Source: Galeopsis tetrahit
Taxonomy: Eukaryota > Streptophyta > Magnoliopsida > Lamiales > Lamiaceae
DNA: 64,000 nucleotides
Assembly: GCA_963675135.1 (NCBI GenBank)
Contig: OY776120.1
Location: forward strand, 21,418,001 to 21,482,000
Reading direction: 5' to 3'
Below the pieces are notes generated by a model. That model had not been told where the DNA came from and did not search any database. It worked only from the letters and a program-made list of their open reading frames with translations. Made by a program: the position numbers and the translations under genes. Below, piece after piece: positions 11,004 through 22,490 of the stretch (the first letter of the stretch is position 1; every line of letters begins with the position of its first letter).

Positions 11004-11891
11004 AGTAGATCGGTTATGAAAATCAAGAGATTTCGAAGGAGCTTGAGTGCTTGAGAAGTTATGAGAATCAAGAGATAAGAACTTGTGAGCAGTTATGAAC
11101 GAGTAGTATGGGTTTTGTTAAACCTTGATTGTTGAAATCAATGGTTGAGATTAAAAGTTTTGATCCAATGGACAGATATGAAAGTCTTTTGAAATTCAGT
11201 TTTACGGAATCGAGGATATTACGTGATTTAATATCGTAAAAATTTGGAATCCGCCTCTTCTATTGGTAGTATAGAGGAGTGTACTCATCTGACCTAGCAT
11301 AGTAGAGTTTTGGCGCGAACTGGTTATATACACCTCATTAAATGGAGTGTATAAATCCAATTCTAGGTTTTTCAAAATTTTCATTTACAAATTACATTTA
11401 TATCCTTAATGTGTATTGTTTAAACACTTAGAGTATTTAAATCATGAAACCACTTATCTTGTCTGTTCGAGTCTATCCAGAACAGACGAGTAGACTGACG
11501 TGCACAAGACGAGTTCCCCCTTCGACTGTGCTTGTCTACTTTGAACATCAAACGATTATTTGTACTTGTCTTATCTTGTGCGACAGATAGTCAAGTAGAA
11601 TAAATAAGACGAATATCAATTTAGGTTAATGGTCAAGGATCAAACAAGATGACTATTAACAAACTTAAGAGTCAACATAAGGTTCTTTAAGAAATCAAGG
11701 ATTCCCCCTTAAATGTTTATTCCCTTAGTATTACCCTCAGCTTTACCAGCGTCCTCATCGGGTTGTTTGGTCAACTTGTCTGACCTTGTATACCTGTCTG
11801 TTGAGTGAGTAGACGAATGCTCTGCTCTTTTGTGGTAACTTGTCTATTTCTCCTTTCTTCTTAGAAATGTACCTGTCTGGTTAGTACATTG
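11004..11891 (-). other. Copia spacer between pol and the extra frame
   Basis: About 890 bp without a credible coding frame. It holds two tracts that read AAGGGGGAA on the minus strand (near 11514-11523 and 11702-11711), echoing the polypurine tract at the 3' LTR, and many CTTGTCT words (for example near 11460, 11528, 11570, 11777 and 11839). A promoter or splice acceptor for the downstream frame would be expected here, but I cannot identify one. Confidence 0.5.
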
Positions 11892-14800
11892 CTACATACT
11901 AGTAAGGTCAAGATCAATTAGTCCTAGACTAATGCATAATTCACGAAAACGAGCTTCAGCTAATGGTTTTGTGAAAATATCAGCTCTTTGAAAATCAGTA
12001 TGAATCTTTTCCATGCGAATATCCTTCTTTTCTACATGATCACGTATAAAATGATGTTTCACATCAACATGCTTACAACGTGTGTGCAGAACAGGATTTT
12101 GTGTAATGGCAATAGCACTATTACTGTCACAGAAAATAGGAACATTTGATTCACAAATATTATAATCTCTAAGCTGTTGCATGAGCCAGAGTATTTGACT
12201 ACAACAGCTACCAGCAGCCATGTACTCGGCTTCGGTAGTTGAAGTTGCAACACTAGTCTGCTTTTTCGAAAACCATGAAATGAGTTTTGTGCCTAAGAAT
12301 TGACAAGAACCAGATGTAGATTTCCTATCTATTCTACAACCACCAAAATCAGAATCAGAGTAGCCACTTAGGGATAGATCATCATTTGAAGGATACCATA
12401 TACCTCGATTGATGGTTCCTTTCAAATATTTCAATATCCTTTTAGTGGTTTCCATATGACTCTCTTTTGGATTAGCTTGAAAACGAGCACATACACCAAC
12501 AGAGAATGCAATATCAGGTCTACTAGCAGTCAAGTATAGTAATGAACCAATAAGACCACGATAATGTGTTTGATCAGCACATTTACCTTGTTCGTCTGGA
12601 TCCATCTTGTAAGTAGGTAGCATAGGTACGCCAGTGGACTTGCATGTCTTAATACCATACTTGTCTAGTAGATTTCTAGTATACTTTGCTTGATTTATGA
12701 AAATCTCTTCTGGGGTCTGTTTTACTTGAAGTCCAAGAAAGTAATTCATTTCACCCATCATAGACATCTCAAATTTACTTTGCATGAGTGTTGAGAAACT
12801 TTCACTCAGCTTTTTGTTAGGTGACCCAAAAATGATGTCATCTACGTAAATTTGGACGAGTAAAATGTCTTTTCCTTCTTGTCTTCTGAACAAGGTTCTA
12901 TCTACCTTGCCCTTAGTAAAACCATTTTCTAACAGAAATTGAGAAAGAGTATCGTACCAAGCTCTTGGAGCTTGTTTTAGTCCATATAAGGCTTTCTTTA
13001 ATCTGTACACCTGGTCTCCTTTGACTTCGAAACCTGGGGGTTGTTCAACATACACTTCTTCCGCAAGAATACCGTTAAGAAATGCACTTTTAACATCCAT
13101 TTGATATACAGTAAATTTCATGTGAGCAGCATATGCAAGGAACAATCGAATGGCTTCTAATCTAGCAACAGGAGCATAGGTTTCATCATAGTCTATGCCT
13201 TCAGCTTGTGAATAGCCTTGGGCGACTAGTCTAGCCTTGTTTCTAACGACTAAATCATTCTCATCTTTCTTATTCTTGAAAATCCATCGAGTGCCAACTA
13301 CATTATGATGTTTCGGTCTATCGACAAGTTCCCAGACGTCGTTTCGAACAAACTGATTCAACTCGTCTTGCATAGCAATGATCCAATTACTATCAGCCAA
13401 TGCCTCATTAATGGTCTTAGGCTCGATAGATGAGAGGAAACAACACCAGCAAAACAGAGATGGACTAGGTTGTTCTTGCGACTCAAAGAGTTGTCGTCTA
13501 GTCTTCACACCAACAGTAGAGTCACCAATGATATTTTCAGTATTATGCGTAGATTTCCATGTATTTCTATTCTTAACAGTAGCATTATCATCTATATCAT
13601 GTACAGTATCATGCATGTCAACATCATTTGTATCATCAACAGATTTACCTGGAGTAGATGAGTCAACTAGAGCAGGCATGTCTACTGGTCTAGTAGACTT
13701 ACCTTGAGCACATACCTTCTCCTTGTCATCAGATTCGAGAGCTTTCATGAATGGATTGTATGTTTGAACAGATTCATATACCTCTGAATCTTTGTCAGAT
13801 TCGATAGTTAGCTCAGTAACTTTCTCACTGATCTTGTTGGCAGACGAGTCCTGTTGAGATTCATCGAAAACCACATGTGGTGTTTCTTCCACACATAGGG
13901 TAGAGTAGTTGAATACTCTGAATGCTTTGCTAGTTGAGGTGTATCCTAACAATATCCCCTCGTCTGCTTTAGCATCGAATGCATTCAACTTGCTTTTCCC
14001 ATTGTTATGGATAAAACACTTACAGCCAAATATATGGAAATATGAAACTCTGGGTTTTCTACCTTTCCATACCTCATAGGGCGTCTTACCTAGTTCTTTA
14101 TTGATAGCACTTCTGTTTTGGGAATGGCATGCAGTATTGATAGCTTCTGCCCAAAACTTCTGAGGAGTATTATACTCTGTCAGCATGGTCCTGCAGGCCT
14201 CCTTAAGAGTTTTGTTCCTTCGTTCTGCTACTCCATTTTGTTGTGGTGTCCTTGCTGCACTAGTAAGGTGCTGGATGCCACGCTTAGAACAAAATTTTTT
14301 AATATTGCAGTTAATGAATTCAGTACCCTTGTCACTACAGATCTTGACAATGGACTGATTCTTCTCAACTTGTATCTTCTTCAACAGATCAGGTAGGAGT
14401 GTTTGTGTATCACTCTTCTTGTGTAAGAAGACTACCCAAGTGAACTTAGAATAGTCGTCTACCACAACAAGTGTGTACCGTCTACCGTTCAAAGTTGGAG
14501 GAGTTATTGGGCCATGTAGGTCCATATGTAGGAGTTCGAGAACTCTACTTGTTGAGAGGGATGGAATAGATTTAAAGGAACCTTTTACCTGTTTACCTTT
14601 GTGACAGGCATCGCATACATGTGATTTGAAATAGATTTCGTTGGGTATACCTTCAACAAGGTAATCTCTTGCAATCTTATTAATCACCTTAAAGTTCATG
14701 TGGCAAAGGCGTCTATGCCAAAGCCAACTGACCTCTTTGGGTGTCTTAGTAAGAAGACAAGTGTCTCGTGGACAACTATTCCAATTCACAATGTACACAC

Positions 14801-15157
14801 TACCTTGTCTTATGCCGACGAGTAGTACGGTATGAGTCCTGTTGTCTATGATTTCGCACTTTTGACTTTTGAACTGCACTTTGTAACCTCGATCACAAAA
14901 CTGTGAAACAGATAATAGATTATATTTCAAACCTTCTACGTATGATACATCTTGTATCTCTACGTCGCCATTTCGGATATAGCCAAAGCCTTTTGTGATG
15001 GCTGTAGAGCTGTCACCGAATATAACCTTTGGTCCTTCTTGCTCATGGTAGCTTGAGAGAAGTGCCTTGGTACCAGTCATGTGGTGCGAACAGCCACTGT
15101 CTATGTACCAAGTTTCTCCTATTGAGCCACCATTCTTGTATAGATCGAGTCGACCCT
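11892..15157 (-). CDS. pol: Copia pol (protease, integrase, RT, RNase H)
   Basis: The frame opens after a TAG near 15158. WYIDSGCSHHMTGT includes the DSG protease active site, upstream of the first ATG (15080). Then come the GAG-pre-integrase zinc region (H...H, CDACHKG), the integrase core with its DDE residues (HMDLHG, SDKGTEF, NGVAERRN), copia RT (KARLVAQGYSQ, YQMDVKSAFLNG, YVDD near 12850) and RNase H (TTEAEYMA, CDSNSAI), ending near TDFQRADIFTKPL. Domain order PR-INT-RT-RH is that of Ty1/copia. No internal frameshift is seen in the 1,062 codons after the ATG. Gag lies in another frame and ends at a TAA, so fusion would need recoding, or the junction is damaged. Confidence 0.95.
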
Positions 15158-15196
15158 ACATTAGATGATATATCATAATTTAGGTACCCTCCTTGT

Positions 15197-17740
15197 TTAT
15201 TGGGGTCCTGGGGGGTTAGTCGAGTTCAATGGAATCCAAATGTACATTGGAGTCCTGAACAAGTTTGATCTTCTAAGCTTTCGACCATATTTGTTGCAAA
15301 ATAAGACCTTGTTGTCCTTATCTGGCCTATTAGTCGAGTTCGGGTCTACTCTTTGGAGATAGCCTTTCGACTTAATCTTTACTTGAGCAGGCACTTGTCT
15401 ATGATAGTCAGAGTAGGGTTTATGTGCATTAGGTCCATACGGTTTATAGACATGTTTAGGTCTTTCTTCTCCTTCGATATCATATGGCAAAGGTGGAGGA
15501 TATAGGACAGCTTGTGTACGATATTTTGGACCTACCTGTCTAGGTCTAGACGAGTAGAGCTGAGACTGCCTTATAAAAGGAGGTCTAGGCTCTTTCCATC
15601 TAGTTTGTACTTGTCTAGTACTTGTCTCCTCAGGATACCAGTCCTCGTATCTGACCTGATTTGGTCGTCCACGACTCCTAGTCCTTTGTTGACTTGTCTT
15701 AAACGGAACAGCCTTGTTGTTAACTTTCCTTTTACCTCCCTTGGTAATTGGAATGTTAACTTGAGTCTGTTTAGGTACATTGCCTTCGAATGGAGTTCCA
15801 ATATCGTATATCATTGGTCCTTTTCCTTTATCATTAATCAAAGAGCTTGAGATGAAGATAGTAGGGTTCTTAGGGACTTGAGTAGACGAGCTGGGTGTCT
15901 CAGCACCTATGCCTGTCTTGTTAGCAGGAGCCCTATACCTATCTGACAGTTCAAGGTTAACCTTTGAAGAGTTAACCAGGTCAGTAAGTTTAAGGTTTAG
16001 AGTGACAACCTCGGTTTCTAAGAACTTATTACGTTCTTCAAGCTTTTTGCACTTGCTTTTTAAAACATTGAATTCATGTTTCTCAGTAGCATGTGTCTTA
16101 AGTAGGTCTTGATACAACTTGTCTGTCAATGCACACTTGTCTTTAAGTTGACTCAACTCTTCTTGCAAGCGTTCATTTAGGACTGTTATATTAGGATCTA
16201 CTTTAGACTGAGCTTCCTTAAGATCAATGATTTCTTGTCTTAAAATGATGTTTTCGTCACTGACTTCAATGATTGCCTTGTTGGCAAGTAGGAGGTCGTC
16301 TTCAACTGCACTAGTAGAGTGCTGAAGGCTACTCCCTACTTTGCTACTGGCAGTGTCACTTTCATCAGAATCTGATTCATCACAAGATTGAAAAGAAGTA
16401 GCAGATGATACCTCTTGGTCGATTTTAGCCATGCAGCATAGACCATCATCTACTATGAAAGCTTCATCGTGATCTGGTTCAGACGGGTAGCTAGATGAGG
16501 ATGATGGCAACTCGTCTGAGTCAGAATCAGAGTCATCATTGGCCATCATTGCCTTCTTGCCACGGTTGTATCCTCGTTCCCTTCGTGCTTTGCGTTCTTC
16601 ACGATCATCAGTACTCAGGTCTGGACATTCATATATGTAGTGACCTGGTTTCTCACAGTTATAGCACAAGAGATCATTAGTAGCCTTTTTAATAGGAGAG
16701 TTATTCCTTCGTTTATCACGTCTATCAGAACGTGTAATCTTCCTACCGTCAGACTCTCTATCTTGTCTGTTACCTTTCGAGACTTCGTCTCTCCTTTCGG
16801 ACGAGTTTCGGTCTCGTCTGGTCTCAGACGAGTTCTTAGAAGCAGACCCTCTATGCTCTCTATAGAACTTCTTATATCTTCCAAAACGTTTATTCAGCCT
16901 ATCAAACTTTCTAACCATGAGGCTTACCTGATCCTTCAGACTAAGATCAGTATCTAACTCGTCTTTCACAGAAGTAGACCTAGTCTTAGACTTCGACCTG
17001 TCTACCTTAGACGAACTAGTCTTAAAAGCAACGTTCTTAGATACAGCATGTTCTCTGTCACTACTTGATATGGATTCATCTTCGTCTAAATCAAACTCAT
17101 GGGCCTTTAGAGTTTGAAACATGGTCTCTGTTGTCCACACGTCTATATCTTGGGTATTCTTAACAAGCATTTTTACCATTTTCCATCGACTATCAAGGCT
17201 TTTGAGAATCCTAAGATTGATTTCACGTGGAGTATAAGATTTACCAAGGACTTCCAAGTCATTCATGATTTTGGTAAAACGAGTATCCAACTGGTCTATT
17301 GTTTCACCAGTTTTCATATGAAATGATTCAAATCTTTGGACTGCTGTAGAAAGCTTGCTTTCTTTGATTAGGGATGTCCCTTCACAAATGATAGCTAAGC
17401 GATCCCACATTTCTTTGGCAGTTTTACATTTTAACACTTTTCCCAGATACTCGTTAGGAAGAGTGTGTAAGATGTAATTCTTGGCCAGGCTATCCAAATT
17501 ATTCTGTCTCGTTTCTTCTGAGGTTAGTTCTGACCTTGGTTTCTTGACGAGTGTACCCACGGGTTGATTTATGTCGAGGGCAGCAGTATTAGGGATCATG
17601 GTCACTATCGGACCTTCAGTGATGACGGAGATCAATAAGTCGTGAGTGGAACTGAAGATGGCTTCCATCCTAAGCTTCCAATAGTCATAATCTTGAACCT
17701 GGAACTTAGGTAACTTGTTAGCGCTGATTTCGAGTGACAT
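15197..17740 (-). CDS. gag: Copia gag, long SIRE form with coiled-coil tail
   Basis: The 847-residue protein starts at an ATG 198 bp inside the 5' LTR boundary. It has an N-terminal copia gag (UBN2-type) region with KTAKEMWDRL and a central basic Arg/Ser/Asp-rich part. The CCHC zinc knuckle CYNCEKPGHYIYEC is near 16630-16670. An acidic, serine-rich segment and a long coiled coil (about 15990-16290) follow, then a proline- and arginine-rich end. Length and the C-terminal coiled coil fit SIRE elements, whose Gag exceeds the usual copia size. The frame ends at TAA (15199-15197). Beyond it, peptide similarity to the gag-pol linker continues in another frame, so indels probably accumulated there. 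Confidence 0.9.
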   Translation of the reverse strand: MSLEISANKLPKFQVQDYDYWKLRMEAIFSSTHDLLISVITEGPIVTMIPNTAALDINQPVGTLVKKPRSELTSEETRQNNLDSLAKNYILHTLPNEYLGKVLKCKTAKEMWDRLAIICEGTSLIKESKLSTAVQRFESFHMKTGETIDQLDTRFTKIMNDLEVLGKSYTPREINLRILKSLDSRWKMVKMLVKNTQDIDVWTTETMFQTLKAHEFDLDEDESISSSDREHAVSKNVAFKTSSSKVDRSKSKTRSTSVKDELDTDLSLKDQVSLMVRKFDRLNKRFGRYKKFYREHRGSASKNSSETRRDRNSSERRDEVSKGNRQDRESDGRKITRSDRRDKRRNNSPIKKATNDLLCYNCEKPGHYIYECPDLSTDDREERKARRERGYNRGKKAMMANDDSDSDSDELPSSSSSYPSEPDHDEAFIVDDGLCCMAKIDQEVSSATSFQSCDESDSDESDTASSKVGSSLQHSTSAVEDDLLLANKAIIEVSDENIILRQEIIDLKEAQSKVDPNITVLNERLQEELSQLKDKCALTDKLYQDLLKTHATEKHEFNVLKSKCKKLEERNKFLETEVVTLNLKLTDLVNSSKVNLELSDRYRAPANKTGIGAETPSSSTQVPKNPTIFISSSLINDKGKGPMIYDIGTPFEGNVPKQTQVNIPITKGGKRKVNNKAVPFKTSQQRTRSRGRPNQVRYEDWYPEETSTRQVQTRWKEPRPPFIRQSQLYSSRPRQVGPKYRTQAVLYPPPLPYDIEGEERPKHVYKPYGPNAHKPYSDYHRQVPAQVKIKSKGYLQRVDPNSTNRPDKDNKVLFCNKYGRKLRRSNLFRTPMYIWIPLNSTNPPGPQ

Positions 17741-17923
17741 GATTCAAGAAAGAACTGTATTAAGCAGGTTTATGATCAAGAAGCAGTCAGTTCAAGAACA
17801 GGGAACAAGAAACAGATATATCAAGAATATTGATCAAGAACACGTAAGCAAGTATGATTAAGAACCACAACTTCACCCTAAGTCTTAAGTCGGTTATCAA
17901 GAAACAGCAGTTCGTAAACTACT

Positions 17924-17935
17924 GCTCTAATACCA
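17924..17935 (-). other. Copia primer binding site (initiator Met-tRNA)
   Basis: On the minus strand TGGTATTAGAGC follows the 5' LTR after a two-base spacer. It matches the complement of the plant initiator-Met tRNA 3' end (TGGTATCAGAGC) except for one base. Confidence 0.9.
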
Positions 17936-17937
17936 CT

Positions 17938-19241
17938 TGTTGGTCCCAAGTTGAGTTTAATAACGAGTAAGCTAGTGAAAACGTCTAGAGGGGGGTGAAT
18001 AGACTTTTCAAAATTCTTTCAAAATATCAAAGTACGATGTGGAAATCAGAATATAACAATGAGCCCAATTCTACTTTATACTCAACTTATTTCGAGAACT
18101 CTGTTCTATGTATACTCAACTAGTCTAGTTTAGACGTGTATTTAGGCAATTAAACAATTAAGCAATTAATACCAACAAAAAGGTAAAGTAAACAACACAA
18201 ACGATTTATAGTGGTTCGACAACTTGTCTACATCCACTCTCACAACCCAGTTGTGATATTCTTATTAACTCGTCCAATGGAGTAATATGTTCTTGTAGCT
18301 TTAAGTCCCAAGAAATAAGACTTAGATCTTCTCGACAACACTACCAAGTGCCTCTTCGATCTTACTAGCGATTTACAAGTATCTAGCAACTTGAAACAGT
18401 AAACAAAAATAAACTTCTCTTCGTTCAGTAGTAGCCTTCTTCGATCTTCACTTGTCTTGTGTAGCTTCACTTTCTGAACTTCAATCTCTGAGAGTAATTT
18501 CTTCTTTGAATCTTCAATAATGCTTTTGTATGTAGTCGTATCAGTCGTCTCTAATCGTTTAATACCTTGCGGTATTTATAGAACTCTAATTCCAAGAACT
18601 TTCAGTTGTGTAACCAACTTTTCTTGAAAACTAACTTGCAACTGTTTCTTCTTATCCTTTCACGCGTTTCTTGTTTAAGTAGTTATTTCTAACTAACTCT
18701 TTAATTTTTTATCTTCAATATGCGTTTCTGTAACTAACTTCAGTCTTCTTGTCTTGTCTTGTCTTGTTGAGTCGCACCTGTCTTGTCTAGTAGTAGTAGA
18801 CTTCTGCTTCTACTTGTCTTCTCTTGCAATCTTCAACAGTAGACTATTCTATCTTAACAAGACTATTACATTACATTAAGCTTATAGCTTAGTCAACTTA
18901 AAAAACTATACATCAATATATTTTTACATAAAACAATCATGAGCTTCTATACAGTAATTAAATCATAACTCAATAACAAACTAATCAGTTAATATACACA
19001 AATATGAAGTACTTATAATTCGTAGTTATCTTTCAATAATACTTGTCTTTTAAAACTAGTACTTGTCTTGTGAACCAGTACTTGTCTTGTGAACTCTACT
19101 AATCTGTTCAAGATGACTTCTCTTAACTAGACTAGATCAGTCAACACTTAGAAAATATTCAAGTCTACTTTTGGCTTATCAAAACTTCATCTTTATCTTT
19201 TATCATTATTTAAGACTTGTTCTAGGATTCATATCCCAACA
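17938..19241 (-). repeat. Copia 5' LTR
   Basis: Partner of 6070-7373, of identical length, with about 17 substitutions by eye. In sense orientation the conserved GTCTATTCACCCC block lies just before the 3' end, which abuts the primer site. Confidence 0.95.
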
Positions 19242-19246
19242 GCACG

Positions 19247-19475
19247 CGTCCCACACGCTATTTTAAAATCCCAAATTCGGCGCATGCGCCTGACACATAT
19301 CAAATCAATATGTCATTAAAATCTCCTCGAAAAGATGCGAGATATGGAGAATACGAGGCGTCGTTTGGAAAAGGAAAATATTTCCAATGTCACACAACGA
19401 GGACGAGCAACGAATAATATATATTTTTGAAATGTTCGCCCATCAAGCAAGTCATAAGGGGCGACCAGGGACTAG
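19247..19475 (+). other. Gypsy-1 tail upstream of its 3' LTR
   Basis: It resumes Gypsy-1 after the copia insertion. It resembles the Gypsy-2 segment before its 3' LTR (GCACGCG...CACGCGC, TGACACA..CA, GAGGCGACC-type words). The purine-rich GGGGCGACCAGGGACTAG directly before the LTR corresponds to the Gypsy-2 polypurine region at 34185-34203. Confidence 0.6.
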
Positions 19476-20420
19476 TGTTATATATATTATATTTAGTCAA
19501 AGAGTCAACAATTCAATTGTTGACCAGTCAAATATTCAACGAAAAATAGTCAAAGTCTTTAGTCCTAGTCAGCAATGGCGAGGACGAACATCCAATAAAA
19601 AACAAAGAAGAAATCCTTATAAGAGGGTCTACAAGTCAAGGGAATCTAGATGGGAGCGAGGAAGAGAAATAATATTACATTAGCGACCAGATAATCATTC
19701 GTCGCTTAATTAAAGAATATAGTTAAAGATATTAATGAAATAAAGTGCATTATCCAAGTCAAGATGGTCGACAATGGTGAAGATAACGAACAACGTCATG
19801 ATTATGTAGGAGAAGTCTTGAAGACACAAGAGTATAGTTATTCTAGGAAGATCCAAGCCCATATGTTCGCCAGAAGGCAAGGATAGGGCGAGGACGACCA
19901 GAAACCATTCAAATCGAGAATTGACGAACAAGAAGCCATAATAATCCATCTTTGGAACGTTGACAAGTCAAAGGTAGTGTAATAAAGGTGCTAGGTGACG
20001 AGCACAGTGTACGATGGGACATATGATGGATGGGTTCAGAGACATTTAATGCAAAGTAGCTGCATTAAATGCAAGAAATGATCATCTTTATAGCAATTGT
20101 ATTTACATTAATAGCAATTATATTCACATTAATAGGTGTATTAATGATGAGCTGTCAGCAATGAATGCATGCAAATGTAATCCTGTATATAAAGCCCTTT
20201 CAAGGCATAATAAATTCATTCAAAACTTAAAAAAAGCATAACACTTTTGCTTAGCTTCCTCTATAAGTACTTTTCCTTCAAACCCCCACTCAAGAACAAA
20301 TCCTAATCTTAAAGAGTTCATCAAGAACATCTTTGATCATCTTTCAATCCATAAAAAACCACTCACATATAAATGATATTGTTTGTTACCGTTTAATTAA
20401 TACACCCCGATAAAAATTTA
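19476..20420 (+). repeat. Gypsy-1 3' LTR
   Basis: It starts TGTTATATA, parallel to TGTTATACC in Gypsy-2, and keeps the CAGTCAAA/GTCAAC words found near the start of that LTR. A TATA-like TATATAAAGCCC lies near 20188. The end is approximate: similarity to the 5' LTR stops near CACCCCGATAAAAATTT. The next bases (TAAGGAAATG) already match the MITE of the other segmental copy (TAAGAAAATG at about 45517). Confidence 0.75.
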
Positions 20421-20492
20421 TAAGGAAATGTTTCATTAATAATGAGACGGATGTTTTTGGCAAATGTTCCATTAATAATGGGACGGAGAGAG
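20421..20492. mobile_element. MITE remnant truncated by Gypsy-1
   Basis: The last 70 or so bases of a Stowaway-type MITE (TTCCATTAATAATGGGACGG...GAG, then TA). The complete homologue is at 45284-45585. The left part was removed from this position when Gypsy-1 inserted. Confidence 0.8.
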
Positions 20493-21232
20493 TAATTAAC
20501 TGTTCTGCAAAATGTCGACTAACGTGCAAGTTACTCATTTATCCCCAAAATTTGTATTTCCAGTGCAATAATTGTTAGTAATGAGTATTAATTAATAGCG
20601 TTGAATATTTGTCCGAGATGTAGAATTGATTTTTATAATGGCCTCTAGCCCTCTAGGCCTTAATTTATACACACATCTCAAAAGATTATTCAATTACAAT
20701 ATAATATTCAATGTCATCAGATACTTTTGTCGGTAAAATAAATTTGAAGATTTTTTTTTAAGTTTCTTACTAGCAATATTAAGTTATTCCGATCAAAAAT
20801 TTGGAATTCTTAAAAAAAAAAAAAAAAAAAAAAAGTTTAAAATTAAAGTGATGGTTAAATGTGGAATTCATGATAGTGGAGTTAAAATTTGTTTTGTTCT
20901 CCTAACTTTTGTATGTTCTTTGAGAGGTCCTACAAAATTAAGATTTCCAATTTAATCTCATATATATAACTCCTTCATTGGTCTGATATTTATCCTAAAA
21001 TCTGCGGAATTTCAAGTACAATTAATATTGTCTTTTTGGAAGCATATTATTTGCACATTAGTTGCAAAATTGGGAAAATCTTGTGAATTTAATCAAAATG
21101 CTCGAACTAGAGGGAAATAATGGCATCGATCGATCGACTCCTATCTTAGAGTTCCTTTCAACTACCCATGTCCCTTAGATAAAATACATGTTTGCTTGAT
21201 TTCCTTATCTAATATGATCATAAACAATTAAT
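20493..21232. other. Intergenic left arm, copy 1
   Basis: AT-rich DNA with an A-run at about 20813-20834 and no coding frame. Its first part (about 20492-20620) is also homologous, at lower identity, to 37893-38033 downstream of the BBE-like gene, which marks an older tandem unit boundary. Confidence 0.7.
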
Positions 21233-21552
21233 TAGGGGTTGAGAAATATAATACCGAAATTTCAATATATTGAGTTTTTCGTATTAAAAAAATATTTAAA
21301 TTTTTGGTTCGTTAATAACGGTATGAAAAATGAGTATACCGCGGTATTCCGGTATACAAAAAAATTTCAGTATTCGATATGAAACGGTAAACCAATATAC
21401 CAAAATACCGAAACATTAATAAATTAATAATTTTATAAAATAACTTGAAACTTTAAAACTTAAATAAAATAACCTTAAATAATTAATTTAGGTATGAATT
21501 GGTATATGGGTATTTCGGTATGAAATGATGATTCAATATTTTCGGTATGAAT

Positions 21553-22344
21553 CAGTGGCGGATGTAGTATAGGACATGGGGGTACAGCTGTACCCTTGAA
21601 TTGATTTTTTTTTTTTAAATTATTTAAGGTAAAAAAAAATTAAAAATTAAAATAACAACTTAAAAAAAAGGTAACAACATCCCCATCATTCTCTAACCTT
21701 CTCCATTTTAAATTTAAAGTCCAGTCATTTCTAAAATTTCCATTAAAAGCTCAATATAAATTTAATTTCTCCTCTCAGTAGATTAACGCCCAAATAATAA
21801 TTTTATTTCTCCTTTAATAGATGGATCCATAATAAAGATTTAATTTTCCCTCTTAGTAAATGGAGACCAATACAAATTTAATTTTTTTCTTTTAATAGAT
21901 GGAGGTCCAAAAAAAAAAAAGGGGTCAAATATCATAGGAATAGATCATTTTTTTAAAATATGAGGATTCATCGTCTCAGTTGTAATTGTAATTGTAATTT
22001 ACATGTTATATATAAATTTTTAAGTTACCACGAATTGTATGGTTTTCATTATTAAATACTCCCTCCGTTCATAAAAAAATATGTTTCTTTGGCTGAACAC
22101 ATATTTTAAGAATAATTCATATTTTAATGTATAAAATAGATATGTAAATTAAAGAGTAAAGAGTATTGTAACTTTGTTAATAAAATAGAAAAAATACTTG
22201 AAATTTAACTACTATTTAAATAGAAAGAACTTATTTTTTATAAACGAAAAAATGAGATTGGACATATTTTAGGTGGACAGAGAAAGTAGTATTTTACTTA
22301 ATATATTCCGTACCCCCAAATTTGAATTTCTGGATCCGCCACTG
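21553..22344. mobile_element. Non-autonomous hAT element, 792 bp
   Basis: Terminal inverted repeats CAGTGGCGGAT and ATCCGCCACTG are flanked by the 8-bp duplication GTATGAAT (21545-21552 and 22345-22352). Copy 2 has a single GTATGAAT in the same context, an exact empty site near 55050. No transposase is encoded. A Stowaway-type MITE is nested in it. Confidence 0.95.
22059..22286. mobile_element. Stowaway-type MITE nested in the hAT element
   Basis: Its termini CTCCCTCCGTTCA and (complement) CTTTCTCTGTCCA are imperfect inverted repeats flanked by TA. Internal ACATATTTT words are also inverted. It is degraded relative to the other CTCCCTCCGTCC MITEs here. Confidence 0.7.
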
Positions 22345-22490
22345 GTATGAATCGTTATACCGTATCAAAAATTTAATATACCAAAATTACAGTACGATAT
22401 CGGTACAATTTTTTTCATATCAAAATTTTCGATGTGATATTAATATGAATTTTTTCAATATCAAAATTTTGGGTGCACCCTACAATTAAT

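Larger units (their letters stand above)
6070..19241 (-). mobile_element. Complete SIRE-type Ty1/copia retrotransposon
   Basis: The 13,172-bp element is bounded by two 1,304-bp LTRs (6070-7373 and 17938-19241), starting TGTTGG and ending CCAACA. It is flanked by the direct repeat GCACG (6065-6069 and 19242-19246). Genes read on the minus strand in the order gag, pol, extra frame. A long gag with a coiled-coil tail, a Met-tRNA primer site and a long frame downstream of pol place it in the SIRE group. The LTRs differ at about 17 sites by eye count (about 1.3%), the youngest datable LTR pair here. It is nested in Gypsy-1. Stops at the gag-pol junction and in the extra frame suggest it is no longer autonomous. 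Confidence 0.95.
2462..20420 (+). mobile_element. Gypsy-1: old, internally deleted Tat-lineage LTR retrotransposon
   Basis: Sequence at 2462-2672 matches 20207 to about 20420, giving partial 5' and full 3' LTRs. A primer-binding-site-like sequence follows at 2678. Only the start of gag remains, followed directly by an antisense gene homologous to that of Gypsy-2, so most of gag-pol is deleted. The copia element at 6070-19241 is nested in it, as is a CACTA end at about 4796-5694. On the right it truncates a Stowaway-type MITE that is complete in the other segmental copy (45284-45585). The 5' flank is outside the window, so no target duplication can be read. Confidence 0.8.
21233..22482. mobile_element. 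hAT-like MITE rich in ATACCG words, copy 1
   Basis: It is bounded by CAATTAAT at 21225-21232 and 22483-22490 (8-bp target duplication). The left end is TAGGGGTTG; the clearer right end in copy 2 (CCAGCCCTA) gives TAGGGCTGG as its complement. The body is full of ATACCG/CGGTAT words and has no coding frame. It was present before the segmental duplication, since copy 2 holds the same element at 46322-55199, split there by the CACTA element. Here it is split by the hAT insertion at 21553-22344. Confidence 0.75.
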
